Source of the DNA: Bog-756 sp963737625
Lineage (GTDB): Bacteria; Actinomycetota; Acidimicrobiia; Acidimicrobiales; RAAP-2
Length of the DNA stretch: 64,000 nt
Direction of reading: 5' to 3'
Assembly (NCBI GenBank): GCA_963737625.1
Contig: CAVTTK010000005.1
Location: 186,001-250,000 of the forward strand
Both the position numbers and the translations under genes were made by a program. The notes beneath the pieces are model-generated. The model was not told where the DNA came from, searched no databases, and saw only the letters and a program-made list of their open reading frames with translations. This document shows, piece by piece, positions 23,341 to 31,921 of this stretch. Position 1 is the first letter of the stretch; each line of letters opens with the position of its first letter.

Positions 23341-25878
23341 ATGAGATCGGGCGCCCCGCCGGTCGCCTGGTACCGGTTCCGGGCCACCTTCAGACGCCGG
23401 TGGGGTGGGTACGTGACGCTCATCGTGCTCACCGGGTTGGTGGGTGGACTGGCCATGGGCTCGATCGCCGGCGCCCGACGGACCCAGTCCTCGTTTCCGA
23501 CCTACCTGGCCAGCACCAACCCGTCGGATCTGAACGGGGTGACCTCGTTCGTCAATCCCATGCCCGGCGAAGCCGGTCTCGGGTACAACCCGACCATCGA
23601 GCCGAAGATCGCCCATCTGCCCCACGTGGACGCCGTCGACGGCGAGTCCGGGTTCAACATCATCCCCCTGGACGGCCACGGTGTCCCCGAGAGCCCGGCC
23701 GCCTTCCCGGCCAGTGCCGGAGAGGCCATCGGGTTCGAGGGAGCCGCCGGTGGGCACCTCGACACCCCCAGTGTCATCCAGGGCCGGCTGTTCAACCCGG
23801 CCCGGCCCGGCGAGTTCATGGTGTCCCCCACCACCGCCGGGGTGTTCGGGCTCCACGTGGGCCAGGTGGTCCGCTTCGGGATCTACACCAACACCCAGAC
23901 CAACCTGGCGCAGTTCGGCACGGCTGCGGTAGCCCCGTACCGTCGGTTCACCGCCCGTCTCGTGGGGATCGTGGTCCAGGCCAGCTCGGTGGTGGAAGAC
24001 GACACCGATGCCGGCAACAGCTCCAACGCCCTCATCTTCACGCCGGCGCTCACCACGTCGCTCCTCCACTGCTGCGCCTACTTCAGTGCCGCGGCCGTCA
24101 AGGTGTCCGGAGGCAGCCACAACGTGGCCCTCGTCCAACGTCAGATTGCCCGCATCCTCCCGAGGGGCTTCGGACCGTTCGCCGCGAACTCCGCTCCCGC
24201 CATCGAGGCCAAGGCCGAGCGGGCCATCAAGCCCGAATCGATCGCTCTCGGGGTGTTCGGCGGCATCTGCGCTCTGGCCACATTGTTGATTGCCGCCCAG
24301 ATCATCGGCCGCCAGCTTCGACTGGGTGCCGAGGATCGGGAGGTCCTGCGTGCCCTCGGCGGTGGTCGGGCGGTGACCGTGGGCGACGGCCTGGTCGGAA
24401 CGGTGGGCAGCGTGGTCATCGGATCGGTCGTGGCGTCGGGCGTGGCGGTCGCCCTCTCCGCGCTCTTCCCCCTGGGCCCGGTCCACCCCGTCGACCCGAC
24501 GCCCGGAGTGGCCTTCGATTGGACCGTGCTCGGACTGGGTGCTCTCGTCCTGGTGGTGGCCCTCAGCGCCGTGGCCGTCCTGGTCGCCTACGGCCTCGCT
24601 CCCGATCGCCGCCGACACCTGCACCAACGACCGGACGCCCACCGTTCGGTCATCGCCGGGTATGCCGCCTCGTCGGGGATGCCGGAACCAGCCGTCACCG
24701 GAGTCCGATTCGCCCTCGAGCCGGGTGGCGGGCGCAATGCCGTCCCCGTGCGCTCGGCCATCCTCGGATCGGTCCTCGCCGTGCTGGTGGTGGTGGCCAC
24801 GGTGACCTTCGGCGCCAGCCTCCAGACCCTGATCTCCCGTCCCGCCCTGTATGGGTGGAATTGGACCTATGAGCTCACGGCCAACCAGGGTGGAGTCATC
24901 CCCGACGCCCAGGCCTCTCGCCTCTTGGCCCACGACCACCGGGTGGCGGCGTGGTCCGGGATCTCGTTCGACGTGATGCATATCGACGGTCAGCACTCGG
25001 TTCCCGTGTTGGATGAGGCGCCGCGGGCCACGGTGGCGCCGCCCCTGTTGTCCGGACACGGGGTCGAAGGCCGTGATCAGATCGTCCTCGGTGCGGTCAC
25101 CTTGAGCCAGGTGCACAAGCGGGTCGGTGACACGGTGGTCGTCGACAACGGGTTCAAGGCGGTCCGCTTCCTGATCGTGGGCACGGCAACCATGCCCACG
25201 ATCGGTGGGGGCCAGGGCAATCAACACCTCGAGATGGGGACCGGGGCTTTGCTCTCCGCGGAGGCCTTCCCCTCGAACGGCGATGAGGCCGGCTATCCCG
25301 ACCTTCCCGGGTACGCGCCCGGGCCGACCGCCATCGTGGTGCGTATGAAGTCCGGGGTCAGCACCCCCGGATTCCGCTCCCTGCAACGGATCGCCTCGGC
25401 CGTCAGCACGCCCGCTGACTACGGGGTCACCGTGCTGCCCGTCCAGCGACCGGCGGAGATCGTCAACTACCGGTCGATGGGGAGCACTCCGGCCATCCTC
25501 GGCGTGGCGCTGGCCGCCGGCGCCATCGCCGCCCTCGGCCTGACCCTGGTCGCCTCGGTGCGGCGTCGCCGGCGCGAACTGGCCGTCTTCAAGACGCTGG
25601 GCTTCACCCACCGGCAGTTGGCGGCCACCGTCACCTGGCAGTCCATGGTGGCGGTACTCATCGGGACCGTGGTGGGCGTCCCGCTGGGAATCATCGTCGG
25701 CCGCTCACTGTGGATTCTCTTCGCCCACGAGATCGACGTGATACCGACACCCACCGTGCCGTCGTCGACCGTGGCCCTCATCGCCGTGGGCGCCCTGCTC
25801 CTGGCCGTCGTGGTGTCGGCGGTTCCGGGGCGAATCGCCGCCCGCACGCCGACCGCACTACTCCTGCGTTCGGAGTAG
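23341..25878 (+). CDS. ABC transporter permease, FtsX/MacB type
   Basis: 845-residue permease with the same plan as the one at 6344-8860: N-terminal helix (about 20-42), first extracytoplasmic domain, helices at about 300-415, a short cytoplasmic stretch, the RNAVPVRSAILG segment with another helix, second extracytoplasmic domain (about 490-700) and a final bundle with RRRRELAVFKTLGFTHRQL as coupling helix. It lies in the signalling cluster with the ATPase gene at 18954, so both should form the exporter controlled by the kinase and regulators beside it. Starts at ATG 23341 after 240 bases of non-coding sequence. Substrate unknown. Confidence 0.9.
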   Translation: MRSGAPPVAWYRFRATFRRRWGGYVTLIVLTGLVGGLAMGSIAGARRTQSSFPTYLASTNPSDLNGVTSFVNPMPGEAGLGYNPTIEPKIAHLPHVDAVDGESGFNIIPLDGHGVPESPAAFPASAGEAIGFEGAAGGHLDTPSVIQGRLFNPARPGEFMVSPTTAGVFGLHVGQVVRFGIYTNTQTNLAQFGTAAVAPYRRFTARLVGIVVQASSVVEDDTDAGNSSNALIFTPALTTSLLHCCAYFSAAAVKVSGGSHNVALVQRQIARILPRGFGPFAANSAPAIEAKAERAIKPESIALGVFGGICALATLLIAAQIIGRQLRLGAEDREVLRALGGGRAVTVGDGLVGTVGSVVIGSVVASGVAVALSALFPLGPVHPVDPTPGVAFDWTVLGLGALVLVVALSAVAVLVAYGLAPDRRRHLHQRPDAHRSVIAGYAASSGMPEPAVTGVRFALEPGGGRNAVPVRSAILGSVLAVLVVVATVTFGASLQTLISRPALYGWNWTYELTANQGGVIPDAQASRLLAHDHRVAAWSGISFDVMHIDGQHSVPVLDEAPRATVAPPLLSGHGVEGRDQIVLGAVTLSQVHKRVGDTVVVDNGFKAVRFLIVGTATMPTIGGGQGNQHLEMGTGALLSAEAFPSNGDEAGYPDLPGYAPGPTAIVVRMKSGVSTPGFRSLQRIASAVSTPADYGVTVLPVQRPAEIVNYRSMGSTPAILGVALAAGAIAALGLTLVASVRRRRRELAVFKTLGFTHRQLAATVTWQSMVAVLIGTVVGVPLGIIVGRSLWILFAHEIDVIPTPTVPSSTVALIAVGALLLAVVVSAVPGRIAARTPTALLLRSE

Positions 25879-25919
25879 CACCGCCGTCGGCGCGGGCTCC
25901 GGTGTCATGGGGCTGTGGG

Positions 25920-26318
25920 TCAGCCCTCGGACACCAGGTCGTCCTGCTCCAGCTGCTCGAGCTCGAGGTCGATCGACTCCAGGGCCAGCAGCGAGTCCAG
26001 CTGCGATGCCATGCTCTCGATCTCGTCGGCGTCGTAGTAACTCCGGTTCAGCGTCAGCGTCAGCTGCTGTTGCACCAGGGCCAGAGCGTCCTCGGCCGCG
26101 GCGGCGGCGTCGTAGACCGAGAACAGCTTGGCCTGCATGGCCTGGGCCGAAATGAACCGCGTGCCTCGCTGCTGTGCCTCGGTGGGGAGGGTGCGCAATA
26201 CGTCGCCGGGAGTCGGTTCCCGATGCTCGACGCCGACCTCGCCGGTCGTAGCCCCGTTCTGCTCCATCGCTGCAACCTGCTCCACGTCGTCCTCGTACTT
26301 CCGATCGATCTGTTCCAT
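25920..26318 (-). CDS. Hypothetical acidic helical protein
   Basis: No family recognised. From ATG 26318 the product has 132 residues, is rich in Glu, Gln, Asp and Leu, and looks mostly helical, with AEDALALVQQQLTLTLNRSY and IDLELEQLEQDDL as possible coiled-coil parts. No signal peptide or membrane segment. The frame stays open 400 bases further upstream, but that part is Pro/Gly/Arg-rich and does not look coding. It converges with the permease gene before it. Confidence 0.5.
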   Translation of the reverse strand: MEQIDRKYEDDVEQVAAMEQNGATTGEVGVEHREPTPGDVLRTLPTEAQQRGTRFISAQAMQAKLFSVYDAAAAAEDALALVQQQLTLTLNRSYYDADEIESMASQLDSLLALESIDLELEQLEQDDLVSEG

Positions 26319-26815
26319 GCTCTCTATCCCACAACCTCTTGGACCACGGGCTGGGGATGACCTCCTCTCATCGGTACAACACCGGGTGGCGCCGTCCTCT
26401 TCCACCGGGGTTGCCCCTTCCATCGGACCGAAGGGCCGCCAGCTTGAGCTGGGGAGGTAGGGGCCGTTGACCAGGGATTCCTTCACCGAACCGGAGGGTC
26501 GGGGCGGATCCCGACGCCGGCGGTCGTGGAAGCCGCCCAGGAGCCGCCCGTGGGGCCCGGGTGGTGGGTCCCCCATGGGGCCAAGAAGGCCGCCCATCGG
26601 GGCCGGAAGGCCGGGCGGCATGACGGGTTCCGAGGAGACTGGGCGAGCGGAAGGGGATGGCAGCCCCATCAGGTTCCACCGGCAGCCACCCTTCCCTTCG
26701 GTGCCCTGACCGGCCACCCTGGAGGGATGATGACCCGAGGGATGAGGGCACCAATTGGTCGGACACCCGCGCCACGAGGCACTGTGATCGGTATGAACCG
26801 ACAGGCGGCCAGAGG
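26319..26815. other. Intergenic stretch without recognisable gene
   Basis: Between the acidic hypothetical gene and the CrtI-like oxidoreductase, transcribed divergently. It contains G/C-rich runs such as repeated GGGGCC and CCCATGGGG-like pieces around 26560-26620 and open frames on both strands with Pro/Gly/Arg-rich, low-complexity translations. I see no convincing gene, RNA or hairpin terminator; the right end must hold the promoter of the oxidoreductase. Confidence 0.4.
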
Positions 26816-28258
26816 GTGAGCGAGATCGACGTGGTGGTGGTGGGGTCGGGCCCCAACGGCCTGGCCGCGGCGGTGACCCTGGCGTCCGCCGGCCTGCGGG
26901 TCACCGTGGTCGAGGGGGCGGACACGGTCGGCGGAGGTTGCCGGACCGAGGCCCTCACGCTTCCGGGATTCCGCCACGACGTGTGCTCCACGGCCCACCC
27001 CATGGTGCTCACGTCCCCGTTTTTCCGGCAGCCGGCGTTCGACGGTCTTCGGGCCAGGCTCCGTCAGCCGGAGGTCCCCTTCGCCCATCCTCTCGACGGC
27101 GGTCAGGCCGCCGCCGCCCTTTCCTCGGTGGAGGGGACGGCCGAGTCGCTGGGCGCCGATGGCCCGGCCTACCGCCGCCTGTTGGGTCCGCTGGTCGCGG
27201 GCGCCGGTCCCCTGGGCGACACCATCCTCTCGCCTCTGCGATCGATCCCGCGGCATCCGCTTTCGCTGGCCCGGTTCGGTCTCCCCGGACTCCTGCCGGC
27301 GTCGAAGCTGGTGGGACGGTTCGGGTCCGAGCCGGCGAAGGCGTTGCTGGCCGGCGTCTCGGCCCACTCCATGGCCCGCCTCACCTCCCCGCTGACGGGA
27401 GCCTTCGGCCTCTTCCTGACCCTCATCGCCCATGCCGCCGGGTGGCCGGTGGTCGAGACGGGCAGCTCGGTCATCACCGACGCCATGGTCGCCGAGCTGG
27501 AGCGGCTGGGCGGGACGGTGGTCACCGGGCAGTGGGTCCGCTCGCTGGCCGAGCTCCCGCCGGCCACGGCGGTGGTGGTGGACACCTCCCCCAAGGGACT
27601 GACCGACATGGCGGGGGAGGCGCTGCCGGACCGGTACGGGCGCTCCCTCGGTCGATTCCGCTACGGGCCGGGGGTGTGCAAGGTGGACTGGGCCCTGTCC
27701 GGCCCGGTGCCGTGGCGCGCCGATGTGTGCCGAAGGGCTGGGACCCTGCATCTCGGAGGCACGTTCGCCGAGGTGGCGGCCAGCGAGGCCGACGTGAACG
27801 CCGGTCGGCACCCTGAGCGGCCGTACTGCATCGTGGTCCAGGCGGGTGTGGCCGACGCCTCCCGGGCGCCGGAGGGGCAGGAGGCCCTGTGGGGCTACTG
27901 CCACGTCCCGTCGGGTTCCACGGTGGACATGAGCCGGGCCATCGAGGCGCAGATCGAGCGGTTCGCCCCCGGGTTCGGGGACCTCGTGCTGGCCCGGACC
28001 GTCCGGACTGCGGCCCAGCAGGAGGAGCACAATCCGAACTACGTGGGCGGCGACATCGCCGGAGGGGCCTCCACGCTGCTCCAGACGGTGTTCCGGCCCA
28101 CTGTCCGGTGGAACCCGTACCGGACACCTCTGGACGGCGTCTATCTGTGTTCGGCATCCACGGCCCCCGGCGCCGGGGTGCACGGGATGTGCGGGGTCTA
28201 CGCCGCCCGCACGGTGCTCCACGATCACTTCGGTGGGCCCTCGCCACTACGGCCCTGA
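26816..28258 (+). CDS. CrtI/phytoene-desaturase-like FAD oxidoreductase
   Basis: 480 residues. Begins with a Rossmann FAD motif VVVVGSGPNGLAAAVTLASAG and VEGADTVGGGCRTEALT, the GGG(C/R)RTE variant of the phytoene dehydrogenase-related family, and ends with PLDGVYLCSASTAPGAGVHGMCG, the family's C-terminal FAD block. Members desaturate or isomerise carotenoids and other lipids, or act on retinol; no carotenoid genes are near, so the substrate is open. Start GTG 26816, where the spurious longer frame upstream begins to look coding; no strong ribosome site precedes it. Confidence 0.88.
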   Translation: MSEIDVVVVGSGPNGLAAAVTLASAGLRVTVVEGADTVGGGCRTEALTLPGFRHDVCSTAHPMVLTSPFFRQPAFDGLRARLRQPEVPFAHPLDGGQAAAALSSVEGTAESLGADGPAYRRLLGPLVAGAGPLGDTILSPLRSIPRHPLSLARFGLPGLLPASKLVGRFGSEPAKALLAGVSAHSMARLTSPLTGAFGLFLTLIAHAAGWPVVETGSSVITDAMVAELERLGGTVVTGQWVRSLAELPPATAVVVDTSPKGLTDMAGEALPDRYGRSLGRFRYGPGVCKVDWALSGPVPWRADVCRRAGTLHLGGTFAEVAASEADVNAGRHPERPYCIVVQAGVADASRAPEGQEALWGYCHVPSGSTVDMSRAIEAQIERFAPGFGDLVLARTVRTAAQQEEHNPNYVGGDIAGGASTLLQTVFRPTVRWNPYRTPLDGVYLCSASTAPGAGVHGMCGVYAARTVLHDHFGGPSPLRP

Positions 28259-28309
28259 CGGCCACCACCACATCGGGAGTGGGGTCTTCTCCGGCGCAAC
28301 CGGGCTTGC

Positions 28310-28356
28310 TATCATGCACGGGAGGACGACACGCCCGCCACGAAAGGAGATGCCCG
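28310..28356 (+). promoter_or_regulatory. Probable promoter and strong ribosome site for the 26-codon ORF
   Basis: TGC-TATCAT (hexamer 28310-28315) is a good extended -10 element. It is followed by a leader of about 35 bases with AAAGGAGA (28343-28350), the strongest Shine-Dalgarno sequence in this part of the window, seven bases from the ATG at 28357. No good -35 hexamer is visible (TTCTCC at the expected place). Confidence 0.4.
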
Positions 28357-28437
28357 ATGAACCCGGTAACCGACAGCGCCATGTCCGGCATGCTCCACGA
28401 GCGGGCCTCTCGACCGATCTCCCTCCATACGGCCTGA
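28357..28437 (+). CDS. Possible small protein (26 residues)
   Basis: Short ORF reading MNPVTDSAMSGMLHERASRP and six more residues, with a strong ribosome binding site and a plausible -10 element before it. Its codons are not unusually rare. No known family; it could be a real small protein, a leader peptide, or the surviving 5' end of a decayed gene, since the following 200 bases contain no continuing frame. The signals upstream are better evidence than the peptide itself. Confidence 0.35.
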   Translation: MNPVTDSAMSGMLHERASRPISLHTA

Positions 28438-28637
28438 CCCTCCCAGGGTCACCGTCGGCCGGTTGAAGGCCTCCCCAGCCGGGACGAGCTGAGCCCCGCT
28501 CTCTCCGACGTCCTGGCGACACCCTGCGGCTCCGTCCAGACGTGGTCGCCCGCCCGGCACCCGCCCTCTGTTCCACCGACCTGCCGGGCCTCTGGCTCCT
28601 GGTCCGTCCTGAAGCAATTCCATCCCGAGGCAATTCC

Positions 28638-28860
28638 ATGCACCCCCAACTGCTCCATCAAATCGCCGACGACTCGGTCATCCAGCGCAGCCGTCACCGC
28701 CATCCCCACGGTCGTGGGCCGGTGCGCTCCCGTGTCGGCGCGCCCTCCCCTGCCCCTCCGGGTCCGGGCCGGAGACCTCCTGATCGCCGTGGGCACCCGG
28801 CTGGTCGGGGCGCGCCCGACCACGCCGGTGCTCCAACACCGCTCCTCGGCCCCGTCGTAG
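28638..28860 (+). pseudogene. Frameshifted small actinobacterial protein gene
   Basis: Starting at ATG 28638 the frame gives MHPQLLHQIADDSVIQRSR, which looks like the N-terminus of the short (about 70-residue) cytosolic proteins with an MHP-ELA-type start that are common in actinobacteria. About 35 codons later the sense continues in the next frame (+1), reading LRVRAGDLLIAVGTRLVGAR and ending at TAG 28858-28860, which resembles their amphipathic C-terminal helix. Together both parts give about 73 residues. A one-base insertion (or two-base loss) between about 28700 and 28760 would explain it; a sequencing error is the alternative. Family likeness is by eye. Confidence 0.4.
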
Positions 28861-28869
28861 TCCCGGTGG

Positions 28870-29811
28870 TCACACCGTGGCCACCGGCGGGGCCGTGGGG
28901 GGCGGCGGTGGTGGTGGTGGGGACGACTCAAGCCCCGCCGTCCGCTCCGGCAACAGCAGCAACGCTCCGACCAGAAAGCACAGGGCACCGACGAAGGTCC
29001 CCAGGTTGGACAGCTCCACGTGCCAGATCTGGCCCGTGGCCGGGATGATGTAGGCGGCGACGGCCGAGACACCGAAGGCGATGGATCCCGTCAGGTTGAG
29101 GGCGGTGATCCACCACGAGAGGCTGGACGGCGACCAGGACCACCATCCATGGGACACCTCGAACCAGGCCAGGCCGCTGGCCACCAGAAAGCAGACCGAC
29201 CCGATGGCGTCCGGTCGCCACACGTGCTGCTGGGCGGTCTGGACGGAGAGATCTTGACCCATGGCCACCCCGGTGCTGACGTTGAAGTACAACGTCCCGA
29301 TCAGTTGGACCCCGCAGGCCCACCAGTCGATCTGGCCCGGTCGGTAGACGACGACCTTCGCCCACCCGCGTGGGGGCCCGGTGGCACCGGCGTCCACCGA
29401 CTCGCGGTACTGGAGAAAGCCGGCCGAGGTGAAGAACAGGGAGCCGACGAAGAAGGTGACCGAGTCCACCCGGACGCCCACGGCACCGGCGTAACCGGGG
29501 ACGGCACCGATGGCGAAGAGGGCCGACCCCACGGCGAAGAGGACGGCGATCCACCATCCCCGGGCCCGGGGAGCCCACCAGGTGGCGATGGTCGAGCTCC
29601 CGCTGGATTCGCTCCCGGCCTGTTTCCGGTGGCGTCGGGAGTCCCACCGGGCCACCAGCCCATCGGGCCGCTGGTACTCGATGAACGTGACAAAGGGCCC
29701 CAGCCCCCCGGTCCGTGCGGCGGAAGGGCCGTCCGATGGGGCAGGTCCGGACGGTGGGCCCACCGAAGGCTGGAAGTCGAGGTCGTCACCGGTCCCGGGG
29801 CGTGGAGCCAT
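28870..29811 (-). CDS. YrhK-like multi-helix membrane protein
   Basis: 313 residues from ATG 29811. A charged, Pro-rich N-terminal part (about 1-85) is followed by paired hydrophobic helices: about 88-108 and 112-138 (WWIAVLFAVGSALFAIGAV, VTFFVGSLFFTSAGFLQYRE), a second pair at about 165-220 and a third at about 225-290, then a run of Pro residues. The GSxLFxxG...FFxGSxFFTxxxxLQ pattern is that of the YrhK-like domain. A GATACT hexamer six bases upstream of the ATG may be a leaderless -10. Function unknown; divergent from the next gene. Confidence 0.7.
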   Translation of the reverse strand: MAPRPGTGDDLDFQPSVGPPSGPAPSDGPSAARTGGLGPFVTFIEYQRPDGLVARWDSRRHRKQAGSESSGSSTIATWWAPRARGWWIAVLFAVGSALFAIGAVPGYAGAVGVRVDSVTFFVGSLFFTSAGFLQYRESVDAGATGPPRGWAKVVVYRPGQIDWWACGVQLIGTLYFNVSTGVAMGQDLSVQTAQQHVWRPDAIGSVCFLVASGLAWFEVSHGWWSWSPSSLSWWITALNLTGSIAFGVSAVAAYIIPATGQIWHVELSNLGTFVGALCFLVGALLLLPERTAGLESSPPPPPPPPTAPPVATV

Positions 29812-29917
29812 GTGCTCAGTATCGCCCGAGGGCCGCGGTCCAGGTCGCCATCCCACTCTGCGATGATGAGCACCCGCCGACACCCTGTGGAGGGGGCCCG
29901 GCCAGGGAGGAGAACCG

Positions 29918-31051
29918 ATGGAGCGCCAGATCACCGACGCCGACCGAGCCTCCATGGTGCGCTGCGCCGTGTCCCGGGTGGGCCGTGAGGAGCTGAAGGC
30001 GGCCCTGGTCCGGACGGACGACCCCTCGTTTCAGGCGCCGACGTCGGTGGCCAACGCCCTGAAGGCACTGCGCAAGCACCGTGACCCGACCGGTGTGGTG
30101 ACCCGACCGCAGTACCGGGCGTCGCTGCCCTACCTGGCTGCCGTGGTGGCCGACGCCTGCATGAGCCGGACCATCGAGGTGCTCGGGGACCACTCGGATG
30201 ATCCGACCCACGAGCAGTTGGTCGCCGCCCTCGAGGAGGTGCGTGGGGAGTTCCCCGACGCCGTCATCGGCGCCATGCTGGCCTCCGTCGCCGATGCCGA
30301 CATGCCGGCCTCCGATCTGTGCTTCGGGCTGGCGGCCACCGACGACCGGTTCGGCCTGACCGACTGGGAGGCCACCGGGACGGCGCCGGTGGCCGAGACC
30401 GGGCCCCCGGTGGACGCCGCCGCCGGCACCGACCGGGGGACCACGCCGGAACAGCGGGAGGCCCGCCGGCTGAAGAAGCAGAAGGACGCCGAGGAGCGCC
30501 GCCGGAAGATGGAGGTGGCCAGAAAGGCGGGCGAGCAGGTGCGCCGGGCCCGCAAGCAGGAACGGTCGAATCGGGGATCAGGCGGGGCCGGACCCGGCCG
30601 GACGGCTTCGTCCGCCGAAGCTGCGTCCGGGTCCGACGCCGCATCCGCCGTCGACGAACGGGGAGGCAGCTCGGCACCACGGCTCAACCGGCGCGCCTCA
30701 CTCACCCCGCTCGAAGAGGAGGAGTTCGACCGGGCCGACCCCTGGGTCGCCGCCGTGGTGTTCGCCTGGGTCCCGTTCGACGACCCCGACGCCGACCAGC
30801 CCGACATCGGGGGCAAGTCCCGTCGGTGTGTGGTCGTGGCCGGCTCGCCCACCGACCTGCTGGTCCGTCCGGGCTACTCCGAGGGTGGGGTGAAGAGCCG
30901 GGACTGGAAGTCCGTGCCCCTGCGGCACTGGAAGCGGGCCGGCTTCGACCAACCAACCTGGATCGACAGCGAGACCCTCCGGGTGCCCCGCCCGGACGAC
31001 GGGGGGCCGGTGGGTTGGCTGGAGCCCGAGGACTGGAACAGCCTCTGGTAG
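29918..31051 (+). CDS. Large protein with C-terminal MazF/PemK-like domain
   Basis: 377 residues in three zones. Residues 1-150 are helical and unrecognised. Residues about 175-217 are a long charged helix (EQREARRLKKQKDAEERRRK), followed by an Ala/Ser/Gly linker. Residues about 275-357 look like the small SH3-like barrel of MazF/PemK toxins: WVAAVVFAWVPFDDPD, KSRRCVVVAG, DLLVRPGYSEGG and SVPLRHWKRAGFDQPTWID. No small antitoxin gene is next to it. Whether the barrel is a nuclease or an inactive binding module is unknown. A GGGAGGAG ribosome site precedes ATG 29918. Confidence 0.6.
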   Translation: MERQITDADRASMVRCAVSRVGREELKAALVRTDDPSFQAPTSVANALKALRKHRDPTGVVTRPQYRASLPYLAAVVADACMSRTIEVLGDHSDDPTHEQLVAALEEVRGEFPDAVIGAMLASVADADMPASDLCFGLAATDDRFGLTDWEATGTAPVAETGPPVDAAAGTDRGTTPEQREARRLKKQKDAEERRRKMEVARKAGEQVRRARKQERSNRGSGGAGPGRTASSAEAASGSDAASAVDERGGSSAPRLNRRASLTPLEEEEFDRADPWVAAVVFAWVPFDDPDADQPDIGGKSRRCVVVAGSPTDLLVRPGYSEGGVKSRDWKSVPLRHWKRAGFDQPTWIDSETLRVPRPDDGGPVGWLEPEDWNSLW

Positions 31052-31117
31052 GGAGGTCCGCTCCCGATCCCGTCGGGCCGCGCCGGCTCAGCCGGTCCGG
31101 ACTCCGGCCGACGGCTA

Positions 31118-31146
31118 GTGCATTGCACCATGCAACCCAGTACACT
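31118..31146 (+). promoter_or_regulatory. HxlR promoter with 16-bp inverted-repeat operator
   Basis: The operator TGCAT-N6-ATGCA spans 31119-31134. TACACT (31141-31146) is the -10 and ends six bases before the ATG at 31153, so the mRNA is probably leaderless. GTGCAT (31118-31123) is at -35 spacing. The operator therefore fills the spacer, as expected for autorepression. The same operator, with the same distance to its -10, recurs at 31709-31724. Confidence 0.6.
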
Positions 31147-31152
31147 GGGGCC

Positions 31153-31644
31153 ATGCGCAGGAAGAGTTTTGAAGACATGAACTGCTCGGTGGCCCAGACC
31201 CTCGAGGTGGTGGGGGAGTGGTGGACGATGCTCATCGTCCGGGACTGCTTCTTGGGCGTCACCCGGTTCGACGACTTCCATCAGCGCCTGGGGATCTCAC
31301 GCAATATCCTGACCGATCGCCTCGACCACCTGGTGGAGCGGGACGTCCTGGTCCGTGTGCCCTACCAGGAGCACCCCGTCCGCTACGACTACCGCCTCAC
31401 CGACAAGGGTCGGGACCTCTGGCTGGTGCTCACTGCCATGCGCCAGTGGGGCGATCAGTGGGAGGCGGCCGAGGGCCCGCCGATCATCGTGGAACACAAG
31501 TCCTGTGACCACGAAGCCACCGTCGTCCCCACCTGCTCGTCGTGCGGTGAAGCGCTCGACGCCCGCTCGGTGCGGGCGGTGGCCGGCCCGGGCGCCAAGA
31601 ACCGGCCGGCCGACGAGATCCTGCTTCCCGTCCGCTCCGGCTGA
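31153..31644 (+). CDS. HxlR-family transcriptional regulator
   Basis: 163 residues. The HxlR winged helix occupies about 8-100: MNCSVAQTLEVVGEWWTMLI, RFDDFHQRLGISRNILTDRL and YDYRLTDKGRDLW. A C-terminal extension holds CDHEA...PTCSSCGEALDA, which could bind a metal through its Cys residues or sense thiol-reactive compounds, as HxlR-type regulators often do. Probably represses itself and the operon starting at 31790, given two matching 16-bp operators. The start is the ATG directly after its -10 element. Confidence 0.92.
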   Translation: MRRKSFEDMNCSVAQTLEVVGEWWTMLIVRDCFLGVTRFDDFHQRLGISRNILTDRLDHLVERDVLVRVPYQEHPVRYDYRLTDKGRDLWLVLTAMRQWGDQWEAAEGPPIIVEHKSCDHEATVVPTCSSCGEALDARSVRAVAGPGAKNRPADEILLPVRSG

Positions 31645-31707
31645 CGCGCCACCTCGATCCGGGGCCACGCCGAGTCGGCCGACGGAGGGTCGGTCGATAT
31701 GAGTCAG

Positions 31708-31736
31708 TTGCATTATAAAATGCACTGGGCTAGAGT
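31708..31736 (+). promoter_or_regulatory. Second HxlR-type operator/promoter
   Basis: TTGCAT (31708-31713), 17 bases, TAGAGT (31731-31736) form a promoter. The spacer contains TGCAT-N6-ATGCA at 31709-31724, identical in arms and spacing to the hxlR operator and also six bases from the -10. It is the likely control point of the SDR stump and the thioesterase gene. Transcription would start near 31742, leaving a leader of about 48 bases. Confidence 0.6.
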
Positions 31737-31789
31737 GGGTATGTCGGGGAAGGGGAATCGCCTCGAGCCTCCGGCCCCAGGAGCGACCC

Positions 31790-31918
31790 ATGGAATCCCG
31801 CAGGCGGACAGCACCGGTATCGGGAGCATCGAGCGGTATCGGACTGGCCTGTGCCGAGATGCTGGCCGACGAAGGATCCGATCTCACGGTCGTGGCCATC
31901 GACCGGTCGGCGGCCTGA
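31790..31918 (+). pseudogene. Truncated short-chain dehydrogenase (N-terminal stump, 42 residues)
   Basis: From ATG 31790 the frame reads PVSGASSGIGLACAEMLADE followed by a strand SDLTVVAIDRS and a stop. This is the first beta-alpha-beta unit of an SDR: the (T/S)GxxxGxG NAD(P)-binding motif, its helix and the second strand, after which a complete enzyme would need about 200 more residues with the catalytic Ser, Tyr and Lys. A CCAGGAG ribosome site precedes it and an HxlR-type operator controls it. The thioesterase gene starts three bases after the stop. It is most simply the remnant of an internal deletion in an hxlR-SDR-thioesterase operon, though the stump keeps its expression signals. Confidence 0.7.
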
Positions 31919-31921
31919 GCC

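Noticed and set aside
26467..26709. 80-codon plus-strand frame and the minus-strand 5' extension of the acidic hypothetical gene
   Set aside because: Both translations are Pro/Gly/Arg-rich, no ribosome site is present, and the likely start of the minus-strand gene is at 26318.
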